Assembly (NCBI GenBank): GCA_017527865.1 | Contig: JAFXPN010000029.1 | Location: 1 to 64,000 of the forward strand | Source of the DNA: Clostridiales bacterium | GTDB taxonomy: Bacteria > Bacillota > Clostridia > Saccharofermentanales > Saccharofermentanaceae | Reading direction: 5' to 3' | Length of the DNA: 64,000 bases | Shown here: positions 61,435-64,000 of the stretch, one piece after another | How positions within the stretch are numbered: position 1 is the first letter of the stretch | How the letters are laid out: the number at the start of each line of letters is the position of its first letter | Program-made: the position numbers and the translations under genes | The notes under the pieces: model-generated | Database searches by the model: none | The model's input: only the letters and a program-made list of their open reading frames with translations | What the model was told of the DNA's origin: nothing

Positions 61435-62568
61435 CTATTCTTCTTCCGGGTGCGGTTCGACGCGTTTGCGCTCGAGGCCGGTGATGAAGTATTCGTGATA
61501 GATGAAATCGATAACCGCAACGGTGGGGATCGCAAGCAGGATCCCGAGCACGCCGAACATGCTTCCTCCTACGATCACTCCGACTACTATCCACAGTCCG
61601 GATACTCCGAATGTGTCGCCGAACAGCTTGGGCTTGATCACATAGCCGTCCAGAAGCTGAAGGATCAGAGTGAAGATAAGGAACACGAGAGCATCGTGAG
61701 GATTCGTCATCAATATGATGAATGCGCCGATGCCTGCTCCCACAAAAGGACCGAATGTCGGTATCAGGTTGGTGACTGCCACGGTAAAGGAGACGAGCCA
61801 GATATATTCCATACCGGAAATGGTCATGAAGCCCCAGTTGACAATGCCTATGATGAGCGCATCCACGAGGCTGAAGATGATGTATCTTGTGAAGATCGTA
61901 TTGCACTTGTTAAGGAATGTGCTCACCGTTTTATATCTGTCTTTATCGAAAAGGGCTTTGAGCAGACGTTTAAGTCCCGCCTTGAGCTTGAGTTTCTCGC
62001 TTGTAAGGTATATGGCGACGATGATCGCGATCAGAAGATGCATGACACCCTTGCCGGCATCGGTCGTTCTTGCAAGGATCGTATCCGAATGTTCGCCTAT
62101 ATAACTCGATATCGAATGAAGAAGATCTTCGGATGAGCTTACGACGCTGCTTAAGTCAAATGTAGTTTTGGACAGTCCCCAGTCCTCGAGCATTGCCGTA
62201 AGAGAGACTACATATCCGTCAAAATTCTTAAGCAGGTTCTCAAAGCTCCTGATAAGTTCTGGGACCAGCGTGATCAAAGCGAGGACAAGGATCCCTATTA
62301 CAATGGCAAAGGCCAGGGTGTTTGACAGTCCCCTGCGGAGCTTATCGTTATTTATCTTATGCAGGACTCTCTCCATAAAGACTGCAAGGGGATTGACTAT
62401 ATAAGCTATGGCGCAGCCGAGGATGATGGTCTTGAAGAATCCGAGAAAGACCTTAAGTCCGCCGATTATCTCGGGAAAGCGCCAGAGGATAAAGAACAGT
62501 ATGACACCTATGCATATCGCTGCGGCGTTTGAATACCATGATTCTTTCTTGAACCGCTGACGTATCAT
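61435..62568 (-). CDS. AI-2E family transporter
   Basis: 377 residues with about eight hydrophobic segments. The family's central cytoplasmic stretch (YLTSEKLKLKAGLKRLL) and C-terminal block (LIPTFGPFVGAGIGAF, then DGYVIKPKLFGD) are clear. Members export AI-2 in Escherichia coli (TqsA) or act as Na+/H+ antiporters or sporulation permeases elsewhere; the substrate here is unknown. The promoter is not evident. Confidence 0.92.
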   Translation of the reverse strand: MIRQRFKKESWYSNAAAICIGVILFFILWRFPEIIGGLKVFLGFFKTIILGCAIAYIVNPLAVFMERVLHKINNDKLRRGLSNTLAFAIVIGILVLALITLVPELIRSFENLLKNFDGYVVSLTAMLEDWGLSKTTFDLSSVVSSSEDLLHSISSYIGEHSDTILARTTDAGKGVMHLLIAIIVAIYLTSEKLKLKAGLKRLLKALFDKDRYKTVSTFLNKCNTIFTRYIIFSLVDALIIGIVNWGFMTISGMEYIWLVSFTVAVTNLIPTFGPFVGAGIGAFIILMTNPHDALVFLIFTLILQLLDGYVIKPKLFGDTFGVSGLWIVVGVIVGGSMFGVLGILLAIPTVAVIDFIYHEYFITGLERKRVEPHPEEE

Positions 62569-62661
62569 CTCATACCCTCCTTTATTACTGCCACAAGATT
62601 ATATCAAGAATATGCGGTTGAAGTATAGTAAAATAAAGAAAAGTCTTCGGGGGAACGCCAT

Positions 62662-63867
62662 ATGATCTTGGGTGTTAATATCAGAAATTTCGATGCATTC
62701 GTCGATGATACGATAGGTCTTATGATCGAAGATTCGGGGAAATTCGTAGGTCACGATGTTTCCGACCGCGGGATCAGGCTGCGCAACATGAATGCGCTCA
62801 TTGGAAGGAATAATACCGGAAAGAGCGCTTTTATAAGAGCCTTATCGTTCGTAAAGAGATGTATCCTGTCAGACGTCGGGAAAGCCTGCGTCGTCGATAA
62901 CAGACCGGGCTTCATGAACCTTTTGATCGATGATACCAAGCCCGCATCGTTCCGGATATTCTTCAGGATCCTGGATAAAGAGACGGGAAAGTCAGATTTT
63001 CTTCAATATGAACTCACGATCGGCGCCCGCAAGTCCGGCAGTCCGTACATCCTTGAGGAGAAAGTCCTGTCATCCGTAAAGGACGGCGACGGGACCGTAA
63101 TAGGGGAGATATTCGAGAACAGCGAGAACATGAGGCTCGTGACCGATGATAAGATAACTGCCTTGAGCGTGTTGGGTAAGCTCAACGGTTCCGATAAAGC
63201 GGTGAGGCAGGTCTATGATGAGATGAACGGATGGTTCTTCTGTGCATTCTCGGCGGAAGAATCCTCTGATTATTTCTCGTCAGGCAACGCTCCCGGCGCT
63301 CACAAGCATCTTAATTCCGAGGGATCGAATCTGGGAAACGTCCTCGATTATCTGAAGTCACTCGGTGAGGATAAATACGAAGAAGTGATCTCGGATATCA
63401 ATTCGAAGATACCCGCTTTAAGGAAAAGAAGAAAGAATCTTCCCGAGAACCTTCAGGGAAGCCCCGAGAAGCTCTTTAAGTATCTTTTGCTGCTTCAGGA
63501 TCCGGATCCCAAGACGACCATATTCATCGAGACACCTGACCGTGATCTGTATCATGACATGGTGGACGTACTGGCTGACGAGATGAGGGAATTTACGCTG
63601 AGACACCCGTATTCCCAGATAATCTTCTCGACCCATAATCCTTATATCGTTGAGACGATGTCACCCAAAGAGATATGGGTATTTACAAGGGACTTTGACG
63701 ATGAGTCAGATTCATACCCGCCTGTAAAGATAAGATGTGCGGGAGAAGACCCGGTTGTCAATGAGCTTTTCGCGCAGGGAGTCGGAATGGGCGCGATATG
63801 GTACGGCGGACATCTCGATGAGGGTTCGGAGGAGTACGACGAGAAGGGCAACAACAATGCACATTGA
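62662..63867 (+). CDS. AAA/ABC-type ATPase (AAA_15/OLD-like)
   Basis: 401 residues. Walker A GRNNTGKSA near 48-56 is followed by a long insertion; the second half has a Walker B-like strand (TTIFIETPDRD) and IIFSTHNPYIVETM, the H-loop of SMC/OLD-type ATPases. The expected acidic Walker B pair is ET rather than DE. GGGGGAA precedes the ATG. It overlaps the next gene by 11 bases, which fits an ATPase-effector pair. The exact family is uncertain. Confidence 0.82.
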   Translation: MILGVNIRNFDAFVDDTIGLMIEDSGKFVGHDVSDRGIRLRNMNALIGRNNTGKSAFIRALSFVKRCILSDVGKACVVDNRPGFMNLLIDDTKPASFRIFFRILDKETGKSDFLQYELTIGARKSGSPYILEEKVLSSVKDGDGTVIGEIFENSENMRLVTDDKITALSVLGKLNGSDKAVRQVYDEMNGWFFCAFSAEESSDYFSSGNAPGAHKHLNSEGSNLGNVLDYLKSLGEDKYEEVISDINSKIPALRKRRKNLPENLQGSPEKLFKYLLLLQDPDPKTTIFIETPDRDLYHDMVDVLADEMREFTLRHPYSQIIFSTHNPYIVETMSPKEIWVFTRDFDDESDSYPPVKIRCAGEDPVVNELFAQGVGMGAIWYGGHLDEGSEEYDEKGNNNAH

Positions 63868-64000
63868 GGTACTCACGGAAGATAAATCGGGTGCGGTCGT
63901 TGTAGAACGGCTTATCGGAAGGCTTCTCAAGGCCGAGGGCATCGAAGCGACGGTCGCGGTAAGGCCGCACAGAGGCTGCGGAAGCCTGCCTCGTGACTGG
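63857..64000 (+). CDS. Possible TOPRIM-like partner protein, cut by window edge
   Basis: Only 48 codons are visible: a strand with Glu-Asp (IEVLTEDKSG), a helix (VVVERLIGRLLKAEG) and HRGCGSLPRDW. The early E-D-K-[S/E] after a hydrophobic strand is the first motif of TOPRIM-type nucleases, and small proteins of this start often accompany OLD-like ATPases. The rest lies outside, so this is a tentative call. Confidence 0.45.
   Translation, partial: MHIEVLTEDKSGAVVVERLIGRLLKAEGIEATVAVRPHRGCGSLPRDW

Noticed and set aside
1..64000. CRISPR array, insertion sequence or prophage
   Set aside because: No regularly spaced direct repeats, transposase or phage structural genes were seen; the palindromes at 40.7 and 43.2 kb are the only notable repeats.

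Overview
The window is a chromosomal segment of a Firmicute, most likely a clostridium-like (Eubacteriales) anaerobe. The clues are the AddA/AddB pair, HemZ, a type II pantothenate kinase, a PBP with PASTA domains, a meso-DAP-type MurE, type IV pilus assembly genes without a secretin, purine-rich Shine-Dalgarno sequences, and TTG and GTG starts. Composition is near balanced. A Saccharofermentans-like or rumen clostridial relative is possible, but this cannot be settled by eye.

Layout. 1-1.4 kb: the end of a P-loop gene and yebC (minus). 1.5-11 kb: a type IV pilus locus, pilB-pilT-pilC-pilM-pilN-pilO, then four prepilins. The first prepilin is a stem-only protein of 63 residues with its own strong promoter and terminator. 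11-16 kb: coaW, two membrane proteins, hemZ and a convergent glycosyltransferase. 16-24.7 kb: accessory and housekeeping genes, including a flavin reductase, a flavodoxin, a mazEF-type toxin-antitoxin pair, a small ORF with its own terminator, two hydrolases, a lipoprotein, a HIT protein and a methyltransferase. 24.8-32.3 kb: tRNA-Pro(UGG), an EAL-domain receptor, a DHH phosphoesterase, a large membrane protein, and divergent plsC and acyl-CoA synthetase genes. 32.4-39.4 kb: addB-addA. 39.4-43.3 kb: the most disturbed stretch, with a TetR gene facing the stub of an FMN-reductase gene, an HXXEE protein, paired 36-bp palindromes, a membrane protein, tadA, DUF1294, a frameshifted nuclease-like gene, and two AT-rich long palindromes. 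43.4-54.2 kb: a compact dcw cluster, mraZ-rsmH-ftsL-pbp-murE-ftsW-murG-ftsQ-ftsZ, without mraY, murF, murD or murC. 54.2-61.3 kb: nrdR, a two-component system, nth, recG, rsmD, coaD and a coiled-coil gene, ending at a clear terminator. 61.4-64 kb: an AI-2E family transporter (minus), then an AAA/ABC-type ATPase overlapping the start of a possible TOPRIM-like partner that runs off the window.

How the genes work together. The pilus ATPases (PilB, PilT), platform (PilC) and PilM/N/O scaffold would assemble the prepilins, but no prepilin peptidase is present, so it must be encoded elsewhere. The dcw genes supply lipid II (MurE, MurG), septal synthesis (FtsW with the PASTA PBP) and the divisome (FtsZ, FtsQ, FtsL). 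CoaW and CoaD, from separate operons, catalyse the first and penultimate steps of CoA synthesis. RecG, Nth and AddAB cover DNA repair.

The best candidates for something new are the terminal ATPase plus possible TOPRIM-like pair (possibly defence), the stem-only pilin unit, and the probable leaderless promoters at the glycosyltransferase, zinc-ribbon and tadA genes. No CRISPR array, insertion sequence, rRNA or recognisable riboswitch was seen.
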